DNA from: Mixta calida
GTDB lineage: Bacteria > Pseudomonadota > Gammaproteobacteria > Enterobacterales > Enterobacteriaceae
Assembly (NCBI RefSeq): GCF_002953215.1
Contig: NZ_CP026378.1
Coordinates: 3,330,540 to 3,394,539, forward strand
Reading direction: 5' to 3'
DNA: 64,000 nt
The position numbers and the translations under genes are program-made. Positions 31,605 to 39,889 of the stretch are shown piece by piece. The notes beneath the pieces were generated by a model. It worked only from the letters and a program-made list of their open reading frames with translations. It ran no database searches and was not told the DNA's origin. Each line of letters opens with the position of its first letter. Within the stretch, counting starts at the first letter, position 1.

Positions 31605-32773
31605 CCTATACCCCATACCGTTACTGTAGAAGGTGATTTGGAATAGCTGGACGCGGCAGCAAACGTCGCACGATCTACTATCGCGGATGATGTGTATGGG
31701 TTGCCATTCGTTGCATAAATGGTCGAATTGGTCAGAGCCTGAATAATTGAAAGGCAGGCGGCAGGAAATGCAACCGGCCATGATGAATTAACGACAACCA
31801 TCGTCCCATCGGTAGATTGCGGCACGGTAACGGATTTCCACTGCAAAATAATATTCCGCACTGTACCGCTAATAACTACCGGTACGGAAAGCCACCCTGA
31901 ACCGCTTGTTGCTGCTGAGGCTGCAGGCAGTTTTGCCGCCTCTCCCAAACCAAGATTTTTGAGAAACGTAGCCACGTCCGCGATATCGCTGCCGTTTTTC
32001 GCTATATCCATTTTCCCGGCTAACTGGTTAAGAACGGTCGCGGAAAAATTCGGGTCATTGCCCAGCGCATCGGCCAGTTCTTTCAGCGTGTCCAGCGTGG
32101 CGGGTGCGCTGCCTGCCAGCGCTGCCAGTGCCGCCTGCACAAACGCTGTGTTTGCCAGCTGCGTGGAATTGTTGCCCGCTGCAGGCGTCGGGGCTTTTGG
32201 CGTACCGGTAAAGGTCGGGCTGACCTTTGGCGCATACTGCGAATGTGGATCGGTAGCGGCCAGATGTTTTGACATCAGGCTGTCCGCGTACTGGCGTACC
32301 TCCAGCACGTTTTCATCCACATACTGGCGCGTTGCCAGTACCACGGACGGGTCCACCTTCAGCGTGATGGCCTCCGTGCTGCTGACAATCAGGATCATGC
32401 GCAGGCGCTGCGTTCGTCCGCTGCCCTCCTGCAGCTGCGGCTTGTAGGTGTCAGCGGTGTTACAGACCGCAATCAGCGTGCCGTCACCGTCAAACAGCCC
32501 CATTTCCCGAATCCAGAAGCCGCCCTCCGTTTCAGGAATAACCTGTTCAGCAATAATCTGGCTGCCGTTGGCCGCGTCAACGGTCAGCGAATTGAGCGCC
32601 GCCCGGCGCACCTCGTTTACCAGCTTCGTCTGGCTGGCGTTCGGCGTGGGCGACGTACCGCCACCGTCTCCCACCGCCATGTGCGTGATATTCAGCTTTG
32701 TGCCGAGCGATACGGCGTTGGCAATTTTCGCCGCGCCGAGGTTGGTGACAATCGCATAATATTTTTGTGTCAT
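31598..32773 (-). CDS. H: Tail fibre protein gpH, currently with C-terminal module C5
   Basis: 391 residues. The N-terminal 200 residues are the P2 gpH-like base (TQKYYAIVTNLGAAKIANAV, MAVGDGGGTSPTPNASQTKL) that attaches to the baseplate; a collar-type repeat (SPTFTGTPKAPTPAAGNNST) follows. At residue about 275 the crossover site encodes FLKNLGLGEAAK, after which the present tip runs to GIGW. Compared with P2 gpH (669 residues) it is short. The tip is exchangeable with C1-C4. The start overlaps the end of gpI. Confidence 0.92.
   Translation of the reverse strand: MTQKYYAIVTNLGAAKIANAVSLGTKLNITHMAVGDGGGTSPTPNASQTKLVNEVRRAALNSLTVDAANGSQIIAEQVIPETEGGFWIREMGLFDGDGTLIAVCNTADTYKPQLQEGSGRTQRLRMILIVSSTEAITLKVDPSVVLATRQYVDENVLEVRQYADSLMSKHLAATDPHSQYAPKVSPTFTGTPKAPTPAAGNNSTQLANTAFVQAALAALAGSAPATLDTLKELADALGNDPNFSATVLNQLAGKMDIAKNGSDIADVATFLKNLGLGEAAKLPAASAATSGSGWLSVPVVISGTVRNIILQWKSVTVPQSTDGTMVVVNSSWPVAFPAACLSIIQALTNSTIYATNGNPYTSSAIVDRATFAAASSYSKSPSTVTVWGIGW
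31940..31965 (-). repeat. Invertase crossover site 5, inside the fibre gene
   Basis: On the minus strand TTCTCAAAAATC-TT-GGTTTGGGAGAG: 12-bp half-sites around a 2-bp core, the best match in the region to the hix/gix/cix layout. It fixes where the constant N-terminus joins the variable tip. Confidence 0.9.
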
Positions 32774-33384
32774 GGTCCCACTTCCAGCAAGTCGATAACG
32801 TGAGTCGCCGCACCCGGATAGCTCCGGCCGCTGACGGAAATAATGTCAGGTGTATAGGGGTAAACGGTGAGATCGTCACCGCCATAGCTGGCGGCACCGA
32901 GATAACACTGGCCGCCGCTTTGCAGGTTGATGGACATGCCCAGCATATGGCGACTGCACGGCTTCGCATCGCTTATCAGGCGCTCCAGCTCCTGATAGCT
33001 TTCTTCCGTGATGCCCTGCTCCTGCACGCCAATATCCAGCCGGAAGGTGCCGGGCGCCTCACCGTTCTGCCACCATTCAATAACGCGGATAAGAAAGCCG
33101 AACGGCTCCACCACGCGGCGCACCGCGCTGATGGTTCCCTTGTGCTGATGGATGTAAAACGCATCCTGTACCACCTTGCGCTTGACGCTCTCCGCCCAGC
33201 TCTCATCCCAGCGGTCCACCGAAAATGCCCAGGCAAGGTACGGTAAAAACTTTACCGGGCAGGTTGCCGGGTTCCACAGTTCACGCAGCGGCACCTTCAG
33301 CCCGGACAGATCGCTGCAGGCAGCGGCCAGCCTGCGCTCAGTGGCAGACGACCCCGGCGGTAACAGACTGTTATTCAGGCTCAT
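32770..33384 (-). CDS. I: Baseplate protein gpI
   Basis: 204 residues, P2 gpI family (LLPPGSSATERRLAAACSDL, LRELWNPATCPVKFLPYLAW, VDRWDESWAESVKRKVV). It is a T4 gp53/gp6-like wedge component of the contractile tail. Overlaps J and H by 4 bp each. Confidence 0.93.
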   Translation of the reverse strand: MSLNNSLLPPGSSATERRLAAACSDLSGLKVPLRELWNPATCPVKFLPYLAWAFSVDRWDESWAESVKRKVVQDAFYIHQHKGTISAVRRVVEPFGFLIRVIEWWQNGEAPGTFRLDIGVQEQGITEESYQELERLISDAKPCSRHMLGMSINLQSGGQCYLGAASYGGDDLTVYPYTPDIISVSGRSYPGAATHVIDLLEVGP

Positions 33385-34301
33385 ACCGTTCCCCCTGCTG
33401 CATCACCCGCCACCGTTATCAGCGTGCCGGTGCAGTAACCTGCCTGCGTGCGGTCCATGATGATGTCGCGGGCCGGTTCGACCATTTCAACCCAGTCCAC
33501 GCCAGCCACGCGCAGCACTGCCCCGTAAGAGTCCTGGCGCACGCTGCGCCCCAGCTTCGCCTGCTCTTTCAGGTAGGCGGCCAGCGCCGCGTTAGCAGCA
33601 TCCAGACAGGGACCGGCCACCACGCCGTCATAAAGATGCAGCCTGGCTTCCACGCTGTAGGGGAATATTTCAGCGCCCTGCACCGTCACGCGGTCCGCCA
33701 CCGGACGCACGCTTTCGTCATTCAGCGCGCTGTCCACGACAGTCAGCAGGTCAGCCGGTGCCGTGCCGTCCCCTTCCCGGCTCAGTACGGTAATTAACAC
33801 CTCCGCCGGGGCCGGGCTGGTTGCCGATACGTCCGCCACACGCCCGTCCGCACTCTTGGCGTAAAACTCATAGGCCGCTTTCGGTCCGGCCACGCTCAGC
33901 CCTTCAAAGGCATCCGGCACGCGCAGGCGCAGGTCATCATCCGTTTCCATCTCCGCTTCAACCGGCGGGATAGCCTCCGGGTCCGCCGGGGTAATGGTCA
34001 GGCGCTTCAGGTTGTAATTCGCTGCCAGCTGGTCCAGATCGCTGCCGAGCGCATAGGCCACCATCACCGCCTGCGCGGCTTCGTTGATGCGCTGGCGCAG
34101 CAGGATTTCCCGGTAGGCATTTTCCTGCAGTAGCTTAACCACCGGCTCAGACTCCAGCGCCAGCGTACGGCGCACCGCTTCCTGCTCATCGGCCGGATGC
34201 AGCGCGATAAACGCCGCCTTGCGTTCCGCCAGCAGCGCCTCAAAGTCCGGCACCTCCACCACTTCCGGCGCGGGCAGCTGTGAAAGGTCAATTACCGCCA
34301 C
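33381..34301 (-). CDS. J: Baseplate assembly protein gpJ
   Basis: 306 residues, P2 gpJ family, related to the T4 gp6 wedge protein. Typical opening VIDLSQLPAPEVVEVPDFEA and the middle segment MVAYALGSDLDQLAANYNLKR. It overlaps W by 14 bp and I by 4 bp. Confidence 0.94.
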   Translation of the reverse strand: MAVIDLSQLPAPEVVEVPDFEALLAERKAAFIALHPADEQEAVRRTLALESEPVVKLLQENAYREILLRQRINEAAQAVMVAYALGSDLDQLAANYNLKRLTITPADPEAIPPVEAEMETDDDLRLRVPDAFEGLSVAGPKAAYEFYAKSADGRVADVSATSPAPAEVLITVLSREGDGTAPADLLTVVDSALNDESVRPVADRVTVQGAEIFPYSVEARLHLYDGVVAGPCLDAANAALAAYLKEQAKLGRSVRQDSYGAVLRVAGVDWVEMVEPARDIIMDRTQAGYCTGTLITVAGDAAGGTV

Positions 34302-34647
34302 TGTTTCCTCCCGTTGAGACGTTCATGGCCAGCGGCGAACCGTCCGCACGCTGCCCGGTTAACTCCACCTGCAGGGAGCCGTCATAGTTGCGGCTGACCT
34401 GCAGGGCATTGAGCCTGATACGCGGTTCCCAGCGGCTCAGCGCGGCGTAGATGGCGGCCATCAGCTGCAGGTTCAGCGCATCGTTCTGCGGCTGGTCCAT
34501 CAGGGCAAACAGCATCGAGCCATATTCACGCCGGGCAATACGGCTGCCCTGCGGGGTTACCAGAATGTCGCGGACCGACTGCCGGATATGGTCGGTGTCC
34601 GTCAGCGCCCTGCCGGTCTGCTGGTTCATGCCGCGATACATTGTCAT
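34288..34647 (-). CDS. W: Baseplate protein gpW (gp25-like)
   Basis: 119 residues, T4 gp25-like lysozyme-fold wedge family. The conserved stretch IRQSVRDILVTPQGSRIARR and EYGSMLFALMDQP are clear. It overlaps V by 4 bp and J by 14 bp in a compact baseplate operon. Confidence 0.94.
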   Translation of the reverse strand: MTMYRGMNQQTGRALTDTDHIRQSVRDILVTPQGSRIARREYGSMLFALMDQPQNDALNLQLMAAIYAALSRWEPRIRLNALQVSRNYDGSLQVELTGQRADGSPLAMNVSTGGNSGGN

Positions 34648-35222
34648 TTCGGCCCGTCCGTTCTGCTGCTGCCACGTTCAACGCCGCCGTGATCATGATC
34701 GTCCACAATGACGCCGTTAGAACTCATGGCGCCGCCGCTCTGCGTCACGCCGCCGTTAATGGTCATTTCCGCGTTGATTTCCGCCTGGTCAGCGTTAAGC
34801 GCAAAGCGCTTCGTGTTCAGCTCCATATTTTCGGCACCCTCTATCACCACGTTCTGCACGCCCTTAATCAGCCAGCGATGCCTGGCCGGGTCATATTCAA
34901 ACCAGCCGCCGTCCGGGTATTCGGTCACGCTGCCTGCCTCTGAATCGGATGGCGGCGGGAAGGTATCGGAGTAAATGGCGGGCAGCGCAAAGGCGGTTTC
35001 CAGATGGCCGCCGAGGCTCAGCAGCACAACCTGCTCCCCCACGGTGGGTGCCCACCATGTGCGGGTGTTACCGGCGCGCAGGGTCAGCCAGCTAATCCAG
35101 TTGGTTTCAAGGTCTCCCGTTTTCACCCGGCACAGCCATTTGTCCCGGTCCACGTCCGAGACAATGCCGGTGCGGATCAGGTTGGTGATAAGGCGCATGA
35201 GTTCGGTGAGTTGTGCATTCAT
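34644..35222 (-). CDS. V: Baseplate spike protein gpV
   Basis: 192 residues. The P2 gpV family trimerises into the membrane-piercing spike. N-terminal OB-like part (IRTGIVSDVDRDKWLCRVKT, then WWAPTVGEQVVLLSLGGHL) and a repetitive C-terminal beta-helix stretch (ENMELNTKRFALNADQAEIN). It is the first gene of the V-W-J-I-H operon and has an Ogr-type box 46 bp upstream. Confidence 0.95.
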   Translation of the reverse strand: MNAQLTELMRLITNLIRTGIVSDVDRDKWLCRVKTGDLETNWISWLTLRAGNTRTWWAPTVGEQVVLLSLGGHLETAFALPAIYSDTFPPPSDSEAGSVTEYPDGGWFEYDPARHRWLIKGVQNVVIEGAENMELNTKRFALNADQAEINAEMTINGGVTQSGGAMSSNGVIVDDHDHGGVERGSSRTDGPK

Positions 35223-35267
35223 AAAGGAAGATTGCCATTAACAAAAAAAGAGAGGCACCAGGCAGCG

Positions 35268-35287
35268 TTGTAAGGGGCATGGCACAA
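35268..35287 (-). promoter_or_regulatory. Ogr-type late promoter box for the V operon
   Basis: TTGTAAGGGGCATGGCACAA, i.e. TTGT-N12-ACAA, 46 bp before gpV and at the end of S. Same layout as the boxes before FI and between O and P. Confidence 0.7.
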
Positions 35288-35291
35288 AAAC

Positions 35292-35738
35292 TTATTCACT
35301 CAGCCAGCGCAGCAATGCTTCCTGCACTGTGGTTTCCACCTCACCGTTTATGCCCAGCAGCGGGCGCGCTGCGTATTTCACTTCAGGACCGCCCCGGCTC
35401 ACCCGATCGCGCAGTCCGTAGTGATGCACACGGGCAATACGCTGCACCTGCCCGGTAAACCGGACCTCTGCCTGGCTGGCGTTAGCCTGCGCTTTGAGGT
35501 ATTTCACCGTTTTCAGCTTCGTGAACATCCTGCGCTTAACCCGTCCCTGTTTCGTCCGGGCGGTCATGCGGCGCGGCTCCCATGCCGTTCCGTCCGGTGC
35601 CCTTTGTGCGGTGATGTTCTGCTGCTGAATGTGCCGGACATCCCGCGCCACCTCACGCAGCATCCGGGTGCGCGCTGCCGGTTCCAGGTTTGCCAGCAGC
35701 GCGGCCAGCCAGTCGTCAATCTTTTGCAGTTCATCCAT
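35292..35738 (-). CDS. S: Tail completion protein gpS
   Basis: 148 residues, P2 gpS family (LQKIDDWLAALLANLEPAAR, TAQRAPDGTAWEPRRMTA). Involved in finishing the tail for head joining. Its start shares one base with the end of R. Confidence 0.92.
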   Translation of the reverse strand: MDELQKIDDWLAALLANLEPAARTRMLREVARDVRHIQQQNITAQRAPDGTAWEPRRMTARTKQGRVKRRMFTKLKTVKYLKAQANASQAEVRFTGQVQRIARVHHYGLRDRVSRGGPEVKYAARPLLGINGEVETTVQEALLRWLSE

Positions 35739-36163
35739 CAGCGGCCCGTCCAGTATTCTTCCGGCTCGTCCGGCTCCGGCACGGCTTCAACCTGCATCTG
35801 CCCGTTGACCTCCCGCGCCAGCACCCGCTCCGTCAGCTTCAGGTTCAGACTAAGGTCACAGGCACCGTTGCCCAGAATATCCACCTCAAAGGTAAACAGC
35901 TTTTCCCGCTCGTCAGGGTTATGCAGCGCATCAGGCTGATTGTCCCGCAGCCAGTAGAGAATGGGCGCCATCAGCAGGTTCTGGTCACCGGTGAAATCCG
36001 TCACCACCACATTCAGGGTGTAACGGTACTCCCATGAAATCGATGCGGCAGCGGTGGCAACCAGTGAACCGTTATCCACAAACAGGTGCAGTCGGTCCGG
36101 GTTTTCCCGCACGTAGGGCACCGACTTATTCAGGGCGTGGCGTAAGGACTGCGGTTTGTTCAT
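35738..36163 (-). CDS. R: Tail completion protein gpR
   Basis: 141 residues, P2 gpR family (MNKPQSLRHALNKSVPYVRE at the start, then LVATAAASISWEYRYTLNVV). It overlaps the 3' end of lysC by 38 bp and S by one base. Structural tail role inferred from P2. Confidence 0.92.
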   Translation of the reverse strand: MNKPQSLRHALNKSVPYVRENPDRLHLFVDNGSLVATAAASISWEYRYTLNVVVTDFTGDQNLLMAPILYWLRDNQPDALHNPDEREKLFTFEVDILGNGACDLSLNLKLTERVLAREVNGQMQVEAVPEPDEPEEYWTGR

Positions 36164-36416
36164 CGTCTTTTTCCTGGCAGTTCACTATGGTGTCCACCTT
36201 GTCTGCGCAGTTCGCCCAGGCGGCTTCCGTCTCATCCAGCAGGCGCATCAGATCGCCGTTACTGCGCGGGGCGGCTTCCGGCAGTTGGCAGCGCGTTATT
36301 CTGGGACAGCCAGTCACGGTAAGGCTGACCGCCGGTGATGGCCGGTCGCTGGCGCAGCCGGACAGCAGCAGCAGGCAAAGGGGCAGCAGCCCAGCGGCGA
36401 TACGCTTCATTTTCAC
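36126..36416 (-). CDS. lysC: Rz1-like outer-membrane spanin subunit LysC
   Basis: Up to 96 residues with a signal peptide and lipobox LLSGCAS, so it is an outer-membrane lipoprotein. It starts inside lysB in another frame and runs past its end, the classic nested Rz/Rz1 arrangement of P2. With LysB it would fuse the two membranes in the last step of lysis. Either ATG 36416 or ATG 36410 is possible as start. Confidence 0.88.
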   Translation of the reverse strand: MKMKRIAAGLLPLCLLLLSGCASDRPSPAVSLTVTGCPRITRCQLPEAAPRSNGDLMRLLDETEAAWANCADKVDTIVNCQEKDDEQTAVLTPRPE

Positions 36417-36687
36417 GGGTCAGGTCCTCAATATGGCGCTGGCGCGTCTGCAGCAGCGCACGGGTTTCTTCAGCTGCCGCATAAAGCCGGGTCTGCTCCC
36501 GGCTGTTGGTCTGCGTCAGGATATTCAGGGCAATCAGCTGGCTGTTTTTCTGGTTCAGTTTCGCTTCCAGCGCAGTCAGGGCGTTTTTCTGGCTGCGGTT
36601 CGCCTGCTCAGTCCTGTCCAGCCGCCACGTCTGAACGCATATCGCCGCAACCGCCAACAGCAGCACGGTCAACAGCAGGCGCATCAT
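36259..36687 (-). CDS. lysB: Rz-like inner-membrane spanin subunit LysB
   Basis: 142 residues: an N-terminal membrane segment (LLLTVLLLAVAAICVQTW) then a long periplasmic coiled coil (KNALTALEAKLNQKNSQLIA, TRALLQTRQRHIEDLTREN). This is the P2 LysB/Rz type. It overlaps the endolysin gene at its start and holds lysC out of frame in its 3' half. Confidence 0.9.
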   Translation of the reverse strand: MMRLLLTVLLLAVAAICVQTWRLDRTEQANRSQKNALTALEAKLNQKNSQLIALNILTQTNSREQTRLYAAAEETRALLQTRQRHIEDLTRENEAYRRWAAAPLPAAAVRLRQRPAITGGQPYRDWLSQNNALPTAGSRPAQ

Positions 36688-37195
36688 GTTGCCCCTTCAG
36701 GCACCAGGCCATTTCCCGCATGCGGCGGTTATCCAGCCCCTGATTAAACACGCCGTTCACGTAAACCCAGCGCGGCAGCTGACGGCAGGCATCCGCCCAG
36801 CGGCGCTGGTTCAGCAGCTTCACCAGCGTGGAGCCGCAGGCGTTACCGGTGCCTACGTTGAACGCAAACGACACCACCGCATCGTAGACATGCTGCGGCA
36901 GCTGCGTGACGATGCACCGGCCCAGCGCCGCCTCCGTGCGCAGCACGTTGGTAATCAGGCTCTCCGCCGCCTGCCGCTCCGTGATGGCTTTGCCCGGCAC
37001 CACGCCGTGGGTGTTGCCGATCCCGTCCGTCCATTTTCCGGCGCTGCACTGGTACGGCTGCAGCCTGCAGCCCTCAAAATCGGCAATCAGCTTCAGCCCC
37101 TCCACCGAGGTGTGCAGCTGCTGAAAGCCCGGCAGCGTGGCGGCAATCGCCAGCACCAGGCCCACCGTACAGCGCCTAACGGTTTGCAGATTCAT
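36608..37195 (-). CDS. K: SAR-type endolysin (GH24 lysozyme)
   Basis: 195 residues from ATG at 37195 (MNLQTVRRC). A weakly hydrophobic N-terminal segment (CTVGLVLAIAATLPGF) fits a signal-arrest-release anchor. The catalytic layout is E-8-C-5-T (FEGCRLQPYQC...GKWT), the R21/P1 Lyz lysozyme pattern with Cys instead of Asp. P2 itself has a different endolysin at this place. It follows the holin and overlaps lysB by 80 bp. Confidence 0.92.
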   Translation of the reverse strand: MNLQTVRRCTVGLVLAIAATLPGFQQLHTSVEGLKLIADFEGCRLQPYQCSAGKWTDGIGNTHGVVPGKAITERQAAESLITNVLRTEAALGRCIVTQLPQHVYDAVVSFAFNVGTGNACGSTLVKLLNQRRWADACRQLPRWVYVNGVFNQGLDNRRMREMAWCLKGQHDAPAVDRAAVGGCGDMRSDVAAGQD

Positions 37196-37391
37196 AGTCA
37201 CCCCGGCTGATGCGGCCACTTTCCAGCAGCTGATAGGTTTTGCGCTTGTAATGCCAGTTGATAAGCGTCATCAGCACGCCCAGCGCCAGCCCCACATACG
37301 TGGAAATATCTTTCAGCGACATCTCACCCAGCCAGGCCATCGCCACCGCGATGCACCAGGTGATAAACGCGCTGATGCGTTCTGTTGTCAT
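37176..37391 (-). CDS. Holin (class II, pinholin-like)
   Basis: 71 residues with two membrane segments (ITWCIAVAMAWLGE and YVGLALGVLMTLINW) and a basic, charged tail (HYKRKTYQLLESGRISRGDY). This matches the S21/HP1-type class II holins that go with SAR endolysins, rather than P2 gpY. Lies between X and the endolysin, with a 20-bp overlap. Confidence 0.88.
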   Translation of the reverse strand: MTTERISAFITWCIAVAMAWLGEMSLKDISTYVGLALGVLMTLINWHYKRKTYQLLESGRISRGDYESANR

Positions 37392-37395
37392 GGTT

Positions 37396-37599
37396 TCAGT
37401 CCCAAAGCTGTACGGTCTGCGCAGTGGCTGCAGGCGTGACGTCCGGCAGCTCCACCTCCAGCCCGTGGGGTAAAAAGGGGCCGTGTAAAGCCAGCCCCGG
37501 ATTCGCCTGCAGCACCTGCTCCGTCAGCCCCTGCGTGCGCCCGTAGTGACGCCAGCAAAGCGCATCCACCGTGTCATACTGCTGCGCACGCACTTTCAT
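37396..37599 (-). CDS. X: Tail protein gpX
   Basis: 67 residues from ATG at 37599, the P2 gpX length. LysM-like small tail protein (KVRAQQYDTVDALCWRHYGR, ANPGLALHGPFLPHGLEVEL), T4 gp53-like role. Its start shares a base with the end of L. Confidence 0.92.
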   Translation of the reverse strand: MKVRAQQYDTVDALCWRHYGRTQGLTEQVLQANPGLALHGPFLPHGLEVELPDVTPAATAQTVQLWD

Positions 37600-38063
37600 C
37601 AGATAAGCTCCACGATGCTGTGCGGCCGGTCCTGCACGCGGCTGATGGCCCAGCGCGCATCCCGCCACAGATCGCCCGAGGCATCCTCCAGCGCCTCCCC
37701 GCGCTTCACGCCTGCCGCCGTGGCGTCATAGTCCTGATAACGCTCGTTCAGTACCGCCCGCGTCCAGCACCACACCGCGTTGCGGTAGTGATGAATGCGC
37801 TGGCTCTGCCCGGCCAGCTTTTCTGCCGGTACGTCTGCCAGTGCCACATAGCCCAGCTGCTGCTGACGGGCGCGGTAGTCGTACAGCTCCGCGTTCACTT
37901 CAGAAATGGCGGTCAGCACCACCTGACGCAGACGGGGCGCAGTCACGGTGCCGTCCGTTCGCATGGCGCTGCGAAAATCCGCCAGGTTAAGGTCCGGCCA
38001 GAACGGCGTGTTTTCGATAATTTCCGGCGTGTCCGGTGCCTGCTCCGGCGCTACAAAGTTCAT
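37599..38063 (-). CDS. L: Head completion protein gpL
   Basis: 154 residues, P2 gpL family (NTPFWPDLNLADFRSAMRTD, DVPAEKLAGQSQRIHHYRNA). It closes the filled capsid for tail joining. A 100-bp gap without ORF separates it from M. Confidence 0.93.
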   Translation of the reverse strand: MNFVAPEQAPDTPEIIENTPFWPDLNLADFRSAMRTDGTVTAPRLRQVVLTAISEVNAELYDYRARQQQLGYVALADVPAEKLAGQSQRIHHYRNAVWCWTRAVLNERYQDYDATAAGVKRGEALEDASGDLWRDARWAISRVQDRPHSIVELI

Positions 38064-38163
38064 TGCCGTGGTTCTCCTGAATTAGTTGGGCGGTGGACGG
38101 GGTTTTGATAAGGCCTGGCCTGTCGCCACCCCGTGCCGCCCCGCGCGTGGGCACGTCCGGTTA

Positions 38164-38814
38164 TCAGCTGGCGTTGCGCAGTTGGCGCTCCAGCTGTTCA
38201 ATGTCTTTTTTCACTCCGCAGCGCTCGTCCAGCTGCAGGGCGGTTTTTAAGTGGTTAAGGGCAGTAGCGGGATCGCGTTCACGCAGCAGCCAGCCCAGCG
38301 ACTTGTGCAGGCGGGCGCGGGACTGGTCCGGCATATCCAGCTCTCCCACCGCATCCAGCGTCTGCAGCAGCAGCCCGGCATCAAACGGGGTGTCAGCCAG
38401 CAGCGCCGCCTTTGCCGCGTCAGCCATTTCCTCTGCCAGCAGCGTCTGCACGTTGCGGTTAAAGCCCTGCGGCATCACCCAGCCGTGCTTCAGCGCGTGG
38501 CGGCCAATCAGCAGCGCCCCGGCATAGTCCCCGGCATCGATGCGCCAGAGCATCACGTACATCAGCACGTCATCCTGCTGCGCGCCGTTGGCGGCCAGCA
38601 CGCCGTCCACCCAGTGGGCGTATCCGGGCAGCACTTCCTGCTTGATTTCGGCTTTCTTGACCGTGGACTGGACGCCCTTGAGGCGGCGGCGGTCCTCACC
38701 CAGCTGCATCAGCATCAGGTCATAGCCCTTTGCATGGCGAACGCTGCCGCCCTGACGGGCGGCCTGTTCGGCCTGAATGCGCAGGCGGTGCTGCCGTGCG
38801 GGACTCAGGCTCAT
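38164..38814 (-). CDS. M: Terminase small/endonuclease subunit gpM
   Basis: 216 residues, P2 gpM family (LSPARQHRLRIQAEQAARQG at the start; YAHWVDGVLAANGAQQDDVL). It works with gpP to cut cos ends. It follows N by 3 bp. Confidence 0.93.
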   Translation of the reverse strand: MSLSPARQHRLRIQAEQAARQGGSVRHAKGYDLMLMQLGEDRRRLKGVQSTVKKAEIKQEVLPGYAHWVDGVLAANGAQQDDVLMYVMLWRIDAGDYAGALLIGRHALKHGWVMPQGFNRNVQTLLAEEMADAAKAALLADTPFDAGLLLQTLDAVGELDMPDQSRARLHKSLGWLLRERDPATALNHLKTALQLDERCGVKKDIEQLERQLRNAS

Positions 38815-38817
38815 GCG

Positions 38818-39873
38818 TTACGCTCCGGTATCAGCGGGCGCGCTGAAGTCGCCGAGGGTGATGTTTTCAACCAGGGCCGCACAGCGGTAGTCCTCCACCA
38901 CGTACGCTTCGTTAACCGACTCAAAGTTTTCAATGCGATCGCGCTTCGGATTATCGATAACCGAGCGGCGGCGGGTCTCCTCCTGCCAGTAAATCGACAG
39001 GTTATCCAGGCGGGTAATCAGCACGGCATTCGCCGGGAAGAACGGCGCGCGCACGGCCTGCAGTCCTCCCATGCGTTTCTGGCTGATAATCAGGTCGGCG
39101 GCCAGCTTCTCCGTGTTGGCCTGGTCGCTGTTAACCAGCGGGAAATATTTATCGGACAACAGCTCACGCCCGCAGACCACAACCAGCTCGTCGTCGTCCT
39201 GAAAAATCGGGTCAATCAGCTCGTTCACCGCATCCATCACCAGCGCGTCCAGGTTGGCATAGGTGCCGCCTTTGCCCACCTTCACCGGGTCCGCCGTGGT
39301 TACGCCGTCTTTGGTTACGCTGCCCATCACGTTGTCCGGCGCATCCTCGCGGATTTTCTGCAGCCAGCCCTTGTTAACGTCCTGCAGCAGCGGGTTTTCA
39401 GCACGGTTGGACGTTTTGGCGCGCTTCACGCCGTTAAAGCCGATCATGATGCGGTCCAGCGCCTGACGCTTCACGATGGCGTCACGGATGCGCACCTGGA
39501 AGTCCTGAAACTTGGCCCACAGGTCCAGCTTCGCGTAGGTCAGCGCCGTGTCAAAGTTGGTCTGCTCGCATTTGTATTCCACGTCCGCCATCAGCGTCGG
39601 GTCGGTTGGCTCGCGCTCTTTGCTGGTCGTGTCCGTGGTGCCTGCAATGGTGCTGCCGACGCCGAGGCCCAGCAGCTGGCCGGACTGTTCTGCCACGCCC
39701 ATCACGTTAATCAGGGTCAGAAACGCGGTGGACTGCTGGATCTGGTCTTCCAGCGTCTGCGCCACGGACGGCTCCACGCTGAACTTGCTGGACAGGTCGG
39801 TCACCTCCACGCCGTTCAGGCGGGCCAGCTGCGTCAGGTAGGCGTTAAAGGCAAAGCGGGTATTCTTTTTCAT
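38818..39873 (-). CDS. N: Major capsid protein gpN
   Basis: 351 residues, near P2 gpN (357). HK97-fold capsid precursor. Typical opening (TRFAFNAYLTQLARLNGVEV) and central KVGKGGTYANLDALVMDAVN. The N-terminus is normally removed by the gpO protease during maturation. Confidence 0.96.
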   Translation of the reverse strand: MKKNTRFAFNAYLTQLARLNGVEVTDLSSKFSVEPSVAQTLEDQIQQSTAFLTLINVMGVAEQSGQLLGLGVGSTIAGTTDTTSKEREPTDPTLMADVEYKCEQTNFDTALTYAKLDLWAKFQDFQVRIRDAIVKRQALDRIMIGFNGVKRAKTSNRAENPLLQDVNKGWLQKIREDAPDNVMGSVTKDGVTTADPVKVGKGGTYANLDALVMDAVNELIDPIFQDDDELVVVCGRELLSDKYFPLVNSDQANTEKLAADLIISQKRMGGLQAVRAPFFPANAVLITRLDNLSIYWQEETRRRSVIDNPKRDRIENFESVNEAYVVEDYRCAALVENITLGDFSAPADTGA

Positions 39874-39889
39874 TGGGTCTGTTGCTCCA

